Source of the DNA: Alphaproteobacteria bacterium
GTDB lineage: Bacteria > Myxococcota_A > UBA796 > GCA-2862545
Assembly (NCBI GenBank): GCA_020632915.1
Contig: JACKEP010000029.1
Location: 1-64,000 of the forward strand
DNA length: 64,000 nucleotides
Direction: 5' to 3'
The notes under the pieces are model-generated. The model was not told the origin of the DNA, made no database searches, and was given only the letters and a program-made list of their open reading frames with translations. The position numbers and the translations under genes are program-made. Shown piece after piece: positions 33,934 to 42,500 of this stretch (the stretch's first letter is position 1; every line of letters begins with the position of its first letter).

Positions 33934-33972
33934 GGCCGCGTCGGACGGCCCCACGCACCCGACGGCGGTGCA

Positions 33973-34365
33973 TCAGTTCCCGGTGAGCTTCTCGCCGAGG
34001 TGCGCGCCGTAGGCCCCGATCGCAGCGGCGAGCACGGCGCCGACGACGAGCCGCGCGCCCCCGATCTGGTAGAGCCGGAGCGGCGTGAGCACGCTGATCA
34101 GGAAGGTCAGCGCCACCGACAGCGCCGCCGCCACAGCGGGCTCCGCCAACCGGACGCCCGGCGAGATCACGCCCACGGTGAACCCGCCGCCCAGGTAGGC
34201 CCCCAGCGACAACACCGTCTCCAGGCGCAGGCGGAGCATGTGGCTCGTGAACCGCGCCTCCAGCAGCTCGGAGATGAACCCGCCGAGCACGAGCTCCCAG
34301 GCGGTGAACACCACCACGCTGACGCCGACCCAGGCCCAGCTGAACGGTCGCGGCTCCGTCGTCAC
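33973..34365 (-). CDS. Small membrane protein, unknown function
   Basis: 130 residues with four predicted helices; begins MTTEPRPFSWAWVGVSVVVFTAWELV and has Gly-rich helix 2 (LSLGAYLGGGFTVGVISPG). It resembles generic four-helix integral membrane proteins; no family recognised. It converges on the preceding lipoprotein gene across 39 nt that hold a weak GGCCG/CGGCC hairpin (33934-33950). Confidence 0.7.
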   Translation of the reverse strand: MTTEPRPFSWAWVGVSVVVFTAWELVLGGFISELLEARFTSHMLRLRLETVLSLGAYLGGGFTVGVISPGVRLAEPAVAAALSVALTFLISVLTPLRLYQIGGARLVVGAVLAAAIGAYGAHLGEKLTGN

Positions 34366-34574
34366 GCTCCCTCCGCCTCGTGACGACCCCTAGCCCACCG
34401 GGTCCCGAGACGACGCAGCACCCGTCGCGCACCCGCGCCCGCGACGCGCCTGCCCTCCCGTATTCGCACACGCACCTGCGGACGTGGGCGGCGGTTTGTG
34501 CGCATGCGGGTCGGTCGCCGCTGGCCGGTGGCGTCCACGGGGGGCATGCTGACCCCGAGGGCACTGGAGGACCC

Positions 34575-35246
34575 ATGCGCATCTCGCTCACCGTCGCCTG
34601 CATCGCCACCCTGGCCGCCTGCGGCACGCAGATCGGCACCGAGACCGACGGCGGCTGCGAGGTGGCGTCCTCCACCACGCTGACCGACACGTCCGTGACG
34701 CCCGACGGCTTCGACGCGCCGCTGTCCGAGGCGCTCGCCCGCGTGGAGGGCAGTTTCGACGGCACCTTCACCTACGCGTCCGGCGGCACGGCGGCGCTGA
34801 CCCTCACGGTGACGCGCACCGGCGACCCCGTCTTCGAGCACCTCCAGGAAGCGTCGAACGGCTCCGGGATCGAGCCGGCGCTCGCCGAGCTCTGCGCCGA
34901 CCGGGTGCGCGTGCCCGTCACCGTCACCGTCTCGATGGGCACCGCCCTCGACGAGACCTACACCACGTCGGTCGACATCGCCCCCGACGGCACCGCCGCG
35001 TTGTACGCCAGCCAGGACCTCGCGAGCGTGCAGGGCGACCTGCGTCCCGTGGCCTTCGACGCCTCGGACATGGCGAAGGTGACCCAGGTGCTCGCCGCGG
35101 ACCGCGACGACCTCGGCTGGCAGGGATCGGTCGCGTTCCTCGGGGAGAGCCGTCCCAGCGGCACCGGGCCCGACAGCACCGTCAGCCAGTCGCGTGACGA
35201 GCTGGGCACCTTCGAACTGGCCGCCCCGAACGACACCGACCTCTGA
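34575..35246 (+). CDS. Hypothetical lipoprotein
   Basis: 223 residues. MRISLTVACIATLAAC is a lipoprotein signal (LAAC). The mature part is beta-rich and Thr/Ser-rich (FTYASGGTAALTLTVTRTG, VPVTVTVSMGTALDETY) and ends in NDTDL. ATG 34575 has GGAGG at 34566-34570; a longer frame upstream lacks a signal peptide. No family recognised. Confidence 0.78.
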   Translation: MRISLTVACIATLAACGTQIGTETDGGCEVASSTTLTDTSVTPDGFDAPLSEALARVEGSFDGTFTYASGGTAALTLTVTRTGDPVFEHLQEASNGSGIEPALAELCADRVRVPVTVTVSMGTALDETYTTSVDIAPDGTAALYASQDLASVQGDLRPVAFDASDMAKVTQVLAADRDDLGWQGSVAFLGESRPSGTGPDSTVSQSRDELGTFELAAPNDTDL

Positions 35247-35275
35247 TCGGTGCGCCGGGGCGCGCGACGCCCGCC

Positions 35276-38200
35276 TCAGGCGGCGGTGGCCGTGAGAACC
35301 CGCACCAGCGGCCACGCCGGGTGCATCGGGTCGACACGCGCCGCCAGCTGCTGGCCGAGACCCGCGAGCACCAGCGCCCACGTGTCGCTCGGGATGTCGG
35401 CCTGGCGCCCTGCCGCGTGGAGCGCGTCGACGGCGTCCGGCGCGTCGAGGCGCCCCGATCCGGTGGCGACGGCCAGCAGGTGCCACAGGCCCGCGCGCGC
35501 GGCCGCGCACGCCTCGTCGGGCAGGCCCACGCGATCCGACGCCCCGGTCCACAGGCGCCGCACGCCGCGCACCGCCACCGCCGCGTCGAACGTGGCAGGC
35601 AGGCCCTCGACGACCTGCACCACCTCGTCACCGACCGCGACCGAGTCGAGGGACGCCACGCCCAGACAGGCCGCCAACGCGCGCATCCGCTCGCCGGTCG
35701 CCGCGGTGCGGTCGACACGCTCCAGCAGGCAGCGCGCGCGTGTCCACGCGGCGCGGGCGGTCGTGCCGCCTTCATCGCGCACCACACGCGCCAGGGCGCT
35801 GCGGTCGGTGCCGACGGCCTGCCGGCGCTCCAGCAGGGCTGCGACCGCGCCGAGCTCGGCGGCGACGGCCGCCAGCGTACGCGGCGGCAGGCTCGACGCG
35901 AGCCAGGTCCGCAGCGTCGCCGCCTGGCGCTTCCAGTGGTCGGGACCGACGCCGTCGAACACCGCGCACCGCGACACCAGCAGGCCGCGCACCACCGACA
36001 GGTCCGTGTCGTGCACCGCGTCGAGCGCCGCGAGCTCCGCCAGCGTCGCCACCAGCTCGCGCCAGGCGGCCTCCTGCGCCACGTCGGGGCGGAACAGCGT
36101 CTCGCCCGTCGCCTTCAGCCGCGTGGCCAGCGTCGAGAGGTCGTCCAGCGCAGCGACACCGTGGGTGACGCGGCGCGCCAGGCGGTCGAGGACGGGCCGG
36201 GCCAGCGCCGGCGCGTCGTCGAGCGTCGGCACCGACCAGCGGAGGCCGGTCAGGGGCCCGCGCAGGCGCGCCGTCATCGCCGCGCGCACCGCCAGCCACG
36301 CGGCCACCTCGGGCGGCACGGTGAACAGGGCTCGCCCGAGCGCCTCCGAGCCCCGCACCCGACGGAGCCAGCGCCCGGCGAGCGCGACGCCGTAGGCGCG
36401 CTCCACGGTGCCGACGAGCTCGTGCGCGTGCACGTACGCCGGGAGCGCCAGCGCACGGGCCAGCCGGGCGCGCAGCGTGCCGAACGCCGCGGTCGCCGCC
36501 TCCGGCTCCACGTGGCGCAGCGTCTCGACGATGCCCATCACCACCAGGTGCGCGGCGATCGGATCCGCAGGCCGCGGACCCGCGCTGGCGAGCAGCCGCA
36601 CGGCATCGCCGACCGCGGCCATCGCCACGTCGCCGTCGCCGTCCACGGCCGCGCGCAGCGCCTGGTTCACGGCGTCGGCGACCGGGGTCCACGACGGATC
36701 GTCGCCAGGTGTGCCCACCTGCGAGGCGTAGCGCAGCGGCGGGAACACCGCGTACGGGTCGACGTCGGCCCGACGCTCCACCACCCTGCCGAGCGCCGCC
36801 TCGAGCACGTCGGTGGCACGCCGGGTCAGCGGCGAGATGGCGCCGATGCCGGTGACCAGCACGGGACGCGTGCGGTCACAGAGCGCGCGGATCAGGGGCT
36901 CGTGCGCGGCCGCACCCGCGTCGAGCGCCGCGCTGCCCACCATCGCGCGCGCGGTGGCCGTCGGATCCTGGTGCCCGAGCGCCGCCGCACGGGCCACGAG
37001 GCGCAGCACGATCGACAGCGTCGACGTCCACGGCGCCAGGTCGGCCTCGAGGTAGCGCACCGCCAGATCCGTCCGGTCGCCGAACATCGTGCCGGTGACG
37101 GACTCCGCCAGCGCCCCGTGGGACCGCAGCAGCACCAGGGCATCCAGACCGGTGATCGCCGGCGCCGCCACGCGGGACAGGCGTCCCAACGCCGTGTCCG
37201 CCGGGACGTCCAGCGTGGCCGCCTCGAGCGTGGCCCGCGCCACGGGGACGTCGACGGCGCGCAGCTCGACCGCACCGAGCAGGGTCGCGGCCCGCACCAC
37301 CTCGTCCTGCGGCACGGCCCACAGGCCGCCGGTGGCCTCCACGTGGCGCACCAGCCGACGGCTGAACGTGCCCATCGACCCATCCGACGGCCCTGCGTCG
37401 ACGTCGTCGCGACGGAGGAGCCGCCGCGCGCTGGCGACCACGCCGGCGACCGCCTCCATCACCAGGGGCAGCCACGCCCGCCGGTTGGCGTCCACCACCT
37501 CGGCGAGCACCGGCTCGAGCACCCGCGCGACGTGCGTCCACTGCTGCACCACGGCGTCGTCGGGCGACAGGTCGCCACGCGTGCCCACGCGCTCGGCCGC
37601 CCACGTGGCCGCGTCAGCGGCGGTGGTCGCCGTCGCCATCACGGCGGCGACGTGGCCGACGATGGCGCGGACCTGACGCTGGGCACGATCCGCCGCGTCG
37701 TGGCCCGCGGCGGCCAGCCCGAGCTCACGACCGAGCTGGAGCAGCGCCGCCTGGTGGGCGCGCACCCGGTCCTGCCAGGCCGTCACCCGACCGGGCCCGT
37801 CGAACACCAGCGCGGCCGCGGTCTCCACCTGCGCGGCGTCCCCGTCGCCCAGGGTGGCGCGGACGGCGTCGACCACCGCAGCGCGGCGCTCGGCGTCGAG
37901 GCCACCCTCCGGCGCGTCGGCCAGGGACTCCCGCCACCGCCGCGACCAGGGGCCCTCGGGCCGGGCGCAGGCGATCATCGCCGCGACCCAGCGCGCCAGG
38001 TCGCCGTCGCGAACCCCGACCGACGTCGCTGCGGTGGCCACCGTCACCCACACCGCGCCGGACTCGGCCGCCGCCTCGACGGCGTCGAGGACGTCGGTCA
38101 GCGCGTGCACGCCGCGTCCGCTCGCGTGGCGCGCGACGGCCGCGTCGAGCACCGCCAACGTCGCACGCACCCGCTCGGGCTGCCCGCCGCAGGCCGGGGG

Positions 38201-38746
38201 CAACGTCAGCGCCAGGTTCACGGCGAGCTGGTCCAGCACCGCGTCGGTGGGCTCGTCCAGCGTCTGGGCGGCCCAGGTCTCCACGGCGCGCCGCACCGCC
38301 GCGGTCGGTCCGCCGGGTCGCTGCCCGCGATCCCGGACGGCCGGGTGGCGCCCCATCGCCGCGAGCACGCTGCTGGCGTCGCGCGACAGCCGACGCGCCA
38401 GGAACAGGCGCTCGCAGACCTCGTCGGCGGTCTCCCGGAGCCTGTCGTGGCGACGCCGGCGGTGTGCCGTGGAGGGTGCACACCCCTCCATCTCGTGGAC
38501 GAGCATCCGGGCTTCGCTGCGGGGCAGATCGTCACCGATCACACCGCGGGCGAACCATCGGGCCCACCCGGCCCGGTCGGGACGCGTGGGCGTGTCGCCC
38601 ATGAGCCAGGCACGCCACGTCGCACGACCGCGCGACAGCGGATCGACGGCCGTCTCCGGAGCGTTGGCAGCGTCATTGGGTCGACGCCCGCGCGCGGGTG
38701 CGGTCGCCTTGGCTTCCGGCGCCTCGCGGCGCTCGACGGTCGCCAT
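35276..38746 (-). CDS. Large helical protein of unknown function (1156 aa)
   Basis: Ala/Arg/Val-rich and predicted almost wholly alpha-helical, with no signal peptide, no convincing membrane segment and no recognised nucleotide-binding or catalytic motif. A disordered Arg-rich N-terminus (about 1-60) is followed by repeated helix pairs with LxxAxxxLxx spacing, as in HEAT/ARM-like scaffolds, but no clear repeat register can be set by eye. Codon usage matches the neighbours. ATG 38746 (GGAGG eight nt upstream) is preferred to ATG 38863. It diverges from the cNMP/methyltransferase gene across 0.8 kb of non-coding DNA. It may be a scaffold partner; function is unknown. Confidence 0.8.
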   Translation of the reverse strand: MATVERREAPEAKATAPARGRRPNDAANAPETAVDPLSRGRATWRAWLMGDTPTRPDRAGWARWFARGVIGDDLPRSEARMLVHEMEGCAPSTAHRRRRHDRLRETADEVCERLFLARRLSRDASSVLAAMGRHPAVRDRGQRPGGPTAAVRRAVETWAAQTLDEPTDAVLDQLAVNLALTLPPACGGQPERVRATLAVLDAAVARHASGRGVHALTDVLDAVEAAAESGAVWVTVATAATSVGVRDGDLARWVAAMIACARPEGPWSRRWRESLADAPEGGLDAERRAAVVDAVRATLGDGDAAQVETAAALVFDGPGRVTAWQDRVRAHQAALLQLGRELGLAAAGHDAADRAQRQVRAIVGHVAAVMATATTAADAATWAAERVGTRGDLSPDDAVVQQWTHVARVLEPVLAEVVDANRRAWLPLVMEAVAGVVASARRLLRRDDVDAGPSDGSMGTFSRRLVRHVEATGGLWAVPQDEVVRAATLLGAVELRAVDVPVARATLEAATLDVPADTALGRLSRVAAPAITGLDALVLLRSHGALAESVTGTMFGDRTDLAVRYLEADLAPWTSTLSIVLRLVARAAALGHQDPTATARAMVGSAALDAGAAAHEPLIRALCDRTRPVLVTGIGAISPLTRRATDVLEAALGRVVERRADVDPYAVFPPLRYASQVGTPGDDPSWTPVADAVNQALRAAVDGDGDVAMAAVGDAVRLLASAGPRPADPIAAHLVVMGIVETLRHVEPEAATAAFGTLRARLARALALPAYVHAHELVGTVERAYGVALAGRWLRRVRGSEALGRALFTVPPEVAAWLAVRAAMTARLRGPLTGLRWSVPTLDDAPALARPVLDRLARRVTHGVAALDDLSTLATRLKATGETLFRPDVAQEAAWRELVATLAELAALDAVHDTDLSVVRGLLVSRCAVFDGVGPDHWKRQAATLRTWLASSLPPRTLAAVAAELGAVAALLERRQAVGTDRSALARVVRDEGGTTARAAWTRARCLLERVDRTAATGERMRALAACLGVASLDSVAVGDEVVQVVEGLPATFDAAVAVRGVRRLWTGASDRVGLPDEACAAARAGLWHLLAVATGSGRLDAPDAVDALHAAGRQADIPSDTWALVLAGLGQQLAARVDPMHPAWPLVRVLTATAA

Positions 38747-39544
38747 GTCCGGTGCCTCCACTCGGGGGGATCCAAGCGTGTGCCGCTCCGCGACGTCGGA
38801 TGGGTCCCGCAAGGGGACGCACCCGTCCGTCCTGGCGGCCAGGGGTCGCCAGTGCATGCTCATCGGAGGGCTCGGGGGAGAGTCTTGGGGTTGCTTACAA
38901 TGTCGGGCGCAGTGGGTGCGGGTTTGTCACCGAATGTCAACCCATGGCGATTCCCCGCCGAAACGACAGTGCATGTCAGGTCCTGCCGGTGGCGGCGTCG
39001 GAAGCATGCGAGCGTCGACCGCCGTCGACACGCAACCCAAACATCGAACGTCGCGCGATCTCGTAGGATTCGCGGTTTTTCGAACATACCCAATCCCCGC
39101 GGTACTCGTTCTGCGCCCCAGACGGCTCGCAACATGAAGGCAGACCGACCGGTCTGATCCAAGCGTGCCACACCGAGGGGGCCGCACCCGGCAGGCGAGG
39201 AATGTCACGAGATGTCACCGCGTCACAGCGCGAGTACCGCGCCAGGGAGGCTCGCCGGGCGGGGCAGGTACCGAACGCACGCACGGGATGGGAGAAGCGC
39301 GTTCGCCCCTGGCACCTCTCGAAGGCAGGTCCGAAGCGATCCGACGCACACGACTGAACCATCTTTTGCGGACTCCCTGATTTCTTCGCGGTTGTGTGTC
39401 TGTCGCTCAGTCGCCGATCGTACCGCCACGGTGGCGCGTCGACGCGCCCACCTCCCCGACCGGGGGCGTCCCCCGATCGTCCGAGGCAAGCGTCCACGTC
39501 CTGCACGCGACAACGACGACCCGGACGGGGTACCGTCCCGCCGC
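38747..39544. other. 798-bp non-coding regulatory region between divergent genes
   Basis: The longest gene-free stretch in the window, with visibly lower GC than the rest. Short frames exist on both strands, but none has a ribosome site plus the GC3 bias of real genes here. It contains a CAGACCG-AC-CGGTCTG palindrome and several TGTCA/TGTCAC words (about 38927-38940 and 39204-39225). It probably holds promoters for both flanking genes; a small RNA cannot be excluded. Confidence 0.5.
39141..39156. promoter_or_regulatory. 16-bp TetR-type palindrome (CAGACCG-AC-CGGTCTG)
   Basis: Seven-base perfect arms around AC. The core AGACCG..CGGTCT is of the kind bound by TetR-family repressors. No TetR gene is adjacent, so the regulator would act in trans. 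Confidence 0.5.
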
Positions 39545-40975
39545 ATGAGCTTCCTCGACCGTCTCGATGCCGACGAGCGCGCCCGCTTCGAAGCGGTGAG
39601 CGTGCCCCTGCGCCTGGACGCCGGGAACTACCTGATGCGCCGAGGTGACGCCGGGGGCGACATCTACGTCCTGGAGTCCGGCAGCCTGGAGGCCGTCGAC
39701 CACGCGGGCGGCGCGTCCGTCGTGCTGTCGGTGATGGAGGCGGGCGCCGTCGTCGGCGAGGTGTCCTACCTCGACGCCTCGCCCCGATCGGCCGACGTGC
39801 GCGCACGCACCGTGGCCACCGTGCGCCGCTGGGCTCGGGAGGACCTCGACGCCCTGGTCCAGCGCGACCCCGCACTGGCGGCGCGCTTCTGGGAGAGCCT
39901 CGCCGTCACGATGGCCCGGCGCCTACGGCGCGCCACGCTCACCACCACGGCGACCGCCACCGCGTCCACGGGCCCGCGGCTGGGCAACGAGCCGCTGTCG
40001 CACACGCTGCGCGAGGCGCTGCTGCTCGCCGACGGTGCCAAGGAGCGCCTGCACGACGCCGATCAGGCGCTGCAGCAGCGGCCCCAGGACCCGACGGCGA
40101 TCACCGCGCTGACGGGCGCGCTCGACCGCCTGGAGGACGAGGTGGGTCAGCTCGTCCAGGCGGGTCCGCCCGCCGACGCGCTCACCAGCGCCACGCGACA
40201 CCTCCGGCGCGAGCTGCGCCCCTGGCTCGCCCGCTCGCGCCTCGCCGCCAGCCTGTTGCGCCACGACGACGCCTGGGCGGTCACCCCCGAGCTCGTCGAG
40301 CACGTGCTGGCCGGGGTCGCCCGCGGCGAGGGACACACCGGCGCGCGCATCGATCGGTGGCTGCTCGATCGGCCCTCGCTCGTGTCGCGCCGGGCCGCCG
40401 AGATCGCAGCCCTCGATCGCGTCCGTCCCCCCGACGGCGCGACCGGGCCCTGGCGCGTCGCCCTCCTCGACACGCCCACCGGCACACGCGTCCGAGCCAT
40501 CGCCGACGCCGTCGGACCCGTCCCCACCACGCTCACCCTGGTCGAGGCCAGCCGCGAGGTCATGACCGAGGCCATCGCCGCCGCAGGAGCGCTGCCGGAG
40601 CGCTGGACCGTCGAGCTCCTCCCCGAGACCCCCGCGCGCCTCGCCCTGGGCCGCCACAAGCAGGAGCTCGGGGTGCAGGACGTCATCCTCGTCCTCGACG
40701 TGCTGACCTACCTGCCCGAGCGCCTCGCCTACCTGCTGCTGCACCACCTCCGGAGCCGGCTCGTCCCCGGCGGTCGCATCGTGGCACTCGCCCTCGACGA
40801 ATCCCACGACGACGCGCTCCTCGCCCAGGTGCTCCGGTGGCACACCATCCGCCGCTCCCCGGCGCGGCTCCACCGCCTGGCCACGTCGGTGGGGCTGGTC
40901 CAGGAGGCGTCCGTCGCCCTCGACGGACCCGGCACGCTGGTGGTCTGGTCGCGCCCTTCGGAAAGCGAACTGTGA
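39545..40975 (+). CDS. Cyclic-nucleotide-binding/methyltransferase-like fusion protein
   Basis: 476 residues. Residues about 8-115 are a CAP-type cyclic-nucleotide-binding domain (GDAGGDIYVLESGSLEA, AGAVVGEVSYLDASPRSADVRA; the phosphate-cassette Gly-Glu and Arg are in place). A helical linker follows, then a class I methyltransferase-like C-terminus (VALLDTPTGTRVRAI, TLVEASREVM, VILVLDVLTYLPE, LVPGGRIVALAL). This layout is known from proteins annotated as 3-hydroxypalmitate methyl ester (EF) biosynthesis-like. No helix-turn-helix follows the cNMP domain, so it is not a CRP-type regulator. ATG 39545 is the only start giving the domain without a long Arg-rich extension. Confidence 0.83.
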   Translation: MSFLDRLDADERARFEAVSVPLRLDAGNYLMRRGDAGGDIYVLESGSLEAVDHAGGASVVLSVMEAGAVVGEVSYLDASPRSADVRARTVATVRRWAREDLDALVQRDPALAARFWESLAVTMARRLRRATLTTTATATASTGPRLGNEPLSHTLREALLLADGAKERLHDADQALQQRPQDPTAITALTGALDRLEDEVGQLVQAGPPADALTSATRHLRRELRPWLARSRLAASLLRHDDAWAVTPELVEHVLAGVARGEGHTGARIDRWLLDRPSLVSRRAAEIAALDRVRPPDGATGPWRVALLDTPTGTRVRAIADAVGPVPTTLTLVEASREVMTEAIAAAGALPERWTVELLPETPARLALGRHKQELGVQDVILVLDVLTYLPERLAYLLLHHLRSRLVPGGRIVALALDESHDDALLAQVLRWHTIRRSPARLHRLATSVGLVQEASVALDGPGTLVVWSRPSESEL

Positions 40976-41002
40976 AGCCTCGGTCGCGGCTGGCCCGCGC
41001 GG

Positions 41003-41031
41003 TTGCTCCCCCGATCGCCTTGCGGTAACGT
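41003..41031 (+). promoter_or_regulatory. Putative promoter: TTGCTC-17-TAACGT
   Basis: TTGCTC (41003-41008) and TAACGT (41026-41031) with 17-nt spacing, 53 nt before ATG 41085. The predicted leader has a CGGCGG/CCGCCG hairpin (41055-41072) just before the AGGAG site. Confidence 0.35.
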
Positions 41032-41084
41032 CGCCGCCGTCCCTCCGGGGACGCCGGCGGACCCAGCCGCCGACAGGAGATCGG

Positions 41085-41969
41085 ATGTCGCTCGCCCTCC
41101 CTGGTCCCGCCCGCCTGGGCCTCGTCGCCCTGTGCCTCGCCACGGCCCTCGCTTGCGGTGGCTCCGACACCTCCGCGCCGAAGGAGATGCCGGACCAGCC
41201 GAAGGCCGAGGCCGCGCCCGCCGAGGCGCCCAAGCTCGCCGACATGGATCCCAAGGCGCTCGAGGCCGAGGCCGACCAGTCCTACGCCCTCGTCCCCTCC
41301 CCGGTCGAGACGCAGGCCGCGCTCCAGGCCGCCGGCATCGAGACCGAGCTCGCCACGCTGGTGCCCGCCCGCACCGTGCCCCCCGGCGACGCCGACACCG
41401 ACCGCGTCGCCGTCCGCACCGGGGTCGTCCTGGCCGACATGCTGCTGACCGTGGAGACCTCCTCCAACGAGACGCTCGTCAGCCAGCTCGAGGCCATCCG
41501 CGGCGGCATGAACACGCTCAAGGGCGGCAAGGACATCGACGCCACCCTGGTCGACATCATCGACCGGGTCAAGGCCGGCTCGGTCACGCGCGACGAGCTG
41601 CTCCGCGAGCTCGACGAGCTGTCCAACGCCGTGATCCCCGAGCTCGAGTTCAACGGCGTGGCCCGCATCGTGCCGCTGATCCAGGCTGGCTCGTGGCTCG
41701 AGGGCGCCAACCTCGTCGGTCGGGCCGTGCAGGCCAAGGGCCAGCCCTCGGCCGCCGACGGCATCCTCAAGCAGCCCGCCGTGGTCGGCTACTTCGCCAC
41801 CTACGCCAAGGACAAGGCCGCCAAGGCCGACGCCCCGCAGATCGTCGCCGACGCCCTCGACGCGTCGCTGGCGCGTCTGTCGGCCGTGGCCCGCAAGGCC
41901 GAGCCGCTCGACGCGAGCGACATCGAGACGGTCGTCAGCGCCACCGGCTCGGTGCTGTCACTGCTCTGA
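41085..41969 (+). CDS. Hypothetical helical lipoprotein
   Basis: 294 residues. Signal with lipobox ALAC (Cys24: GLVALCLATALAC), Ala/Pro/Lys/Glu linker to about residue 50, then an all-helical acidic body (DIDATLVDIIDRVKAGSVTR, LLRELDELSNAVIPEL). AGGAG precedes ATG 41085. It is probably co-transcribed with the next small secreted gene (29-nt gap) and the transporter after it. No family recognised. Confidence 0.8.
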   Translation: MSLALPGPARLGLVALCLATALACGGSDTSAPKEMPDQPKAEAAPAEAPKLADMDPKALEAEADQSYALVPSPVETQAALQAAGIETELATLVPARTVPPGDADTDRVAVRTGVVLADMLLTVETSSNETLVSQLEAIRGGMNTLKGGKDIDATLVDIIDRVKAGSVTRDELLRELDELSNAVIPELEFNGVARIVPLIQAGSWLEGANLVGRAVQAKGQPSAADGILKQPAVVGYFATYAKDKAAKADAPQIVADALDASLARLSAVARKAEPLDASDIETVVSATGSVLSLL

Positions 41970-41998
41970 TCCTCCACGCCTCTTCCGCGGAGCTCCTC

Positions 41999-42463
41999 AT
42001 GCGTTGGACCTCGACCGGTCGGATCCTCACGGGCTGGAGCCTGGGTGGCGCGCTCCTCTTCGGTGCGCTGGCTGCCTCCACCCCCGCCCTGGCCGACGAC
42101 GACTCGGCCACCGTCGCCTGCGTCCGCAACAAGGTCTGGGAGGCCTACGACGGCGGCTGGGGCCTGCGCACGATCACGCACGACACCGCGGTGGTCGGCG
42201 AGCGCCTCACCTGGAAGGTGACGCTGTACGCCAACCGCACCTACCGCTTCCTGTCGTGCGCCCAGGACGGCGCCGAGGACGTCGACCTCGTGCTGTTCGA
42301 CAGCAACGGCCACGTGGTGAAGTCGTCGTCGGAGGGCGGTCGCGCCCCCACGCTCGAGATCTCCGGCGCCGAACTCGGCGCCTACTACATCGTCGCCTAC
42401 CTCCGGAAGGCCGACGCCCCGAAGGCGCCGCGCGAGATCGCGGTGGCGATCACCCACAAGTAG
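41999..42463 (+). CDS. Small secreted protein, beta-rich
   Basis: 154 residues. A signal peptide (RILTGWSLGGALLFGALAASTPALA) is followed by a beta-rich domain (LTWKVTLYANRTYRFLSC, DVDLVLFDSNGHVVKSS) that resembles a PPC-like fold with one Cys pair (Cys41, Cys87 approx.). ATG 41999 has GGAG six nt upstream. It lies 37 nt before the FHA-ABC transporter gene and may be part of the same transcript. Confidence 0.75.
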   Translation: MRWTSTGRILTGWSLGGALLFGALAASTPALADDDSATVACVRNKVWEAYDGGWGLRTITHDTAVVGERLTWKVTLYANRTYRFLSCAQDGAEDVDLVLFDSNGHVVKSSSEGGRAPTLEISGAELGAYYIVAYLRKADAPKAPREIAVAITHK

Positions 42464-42500
42464 GTCAGGCCACGCCGGACCCGATCACCGCGGGCTGACC

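Noticed and set aside
33934..33950. GGCCG/CGGCC hairpin as a firm terminator
   Set aside because: Only five base pairs and expected by chance in such GC-rich DNA; mentioned only with the neighbouring gene.
38860..39380. Short frames on both strands in the long intergenic region
   Set aside because: No ribosome site, no GC3 bias and Arg/Cys-rich compositions unlike neighbouring genes.
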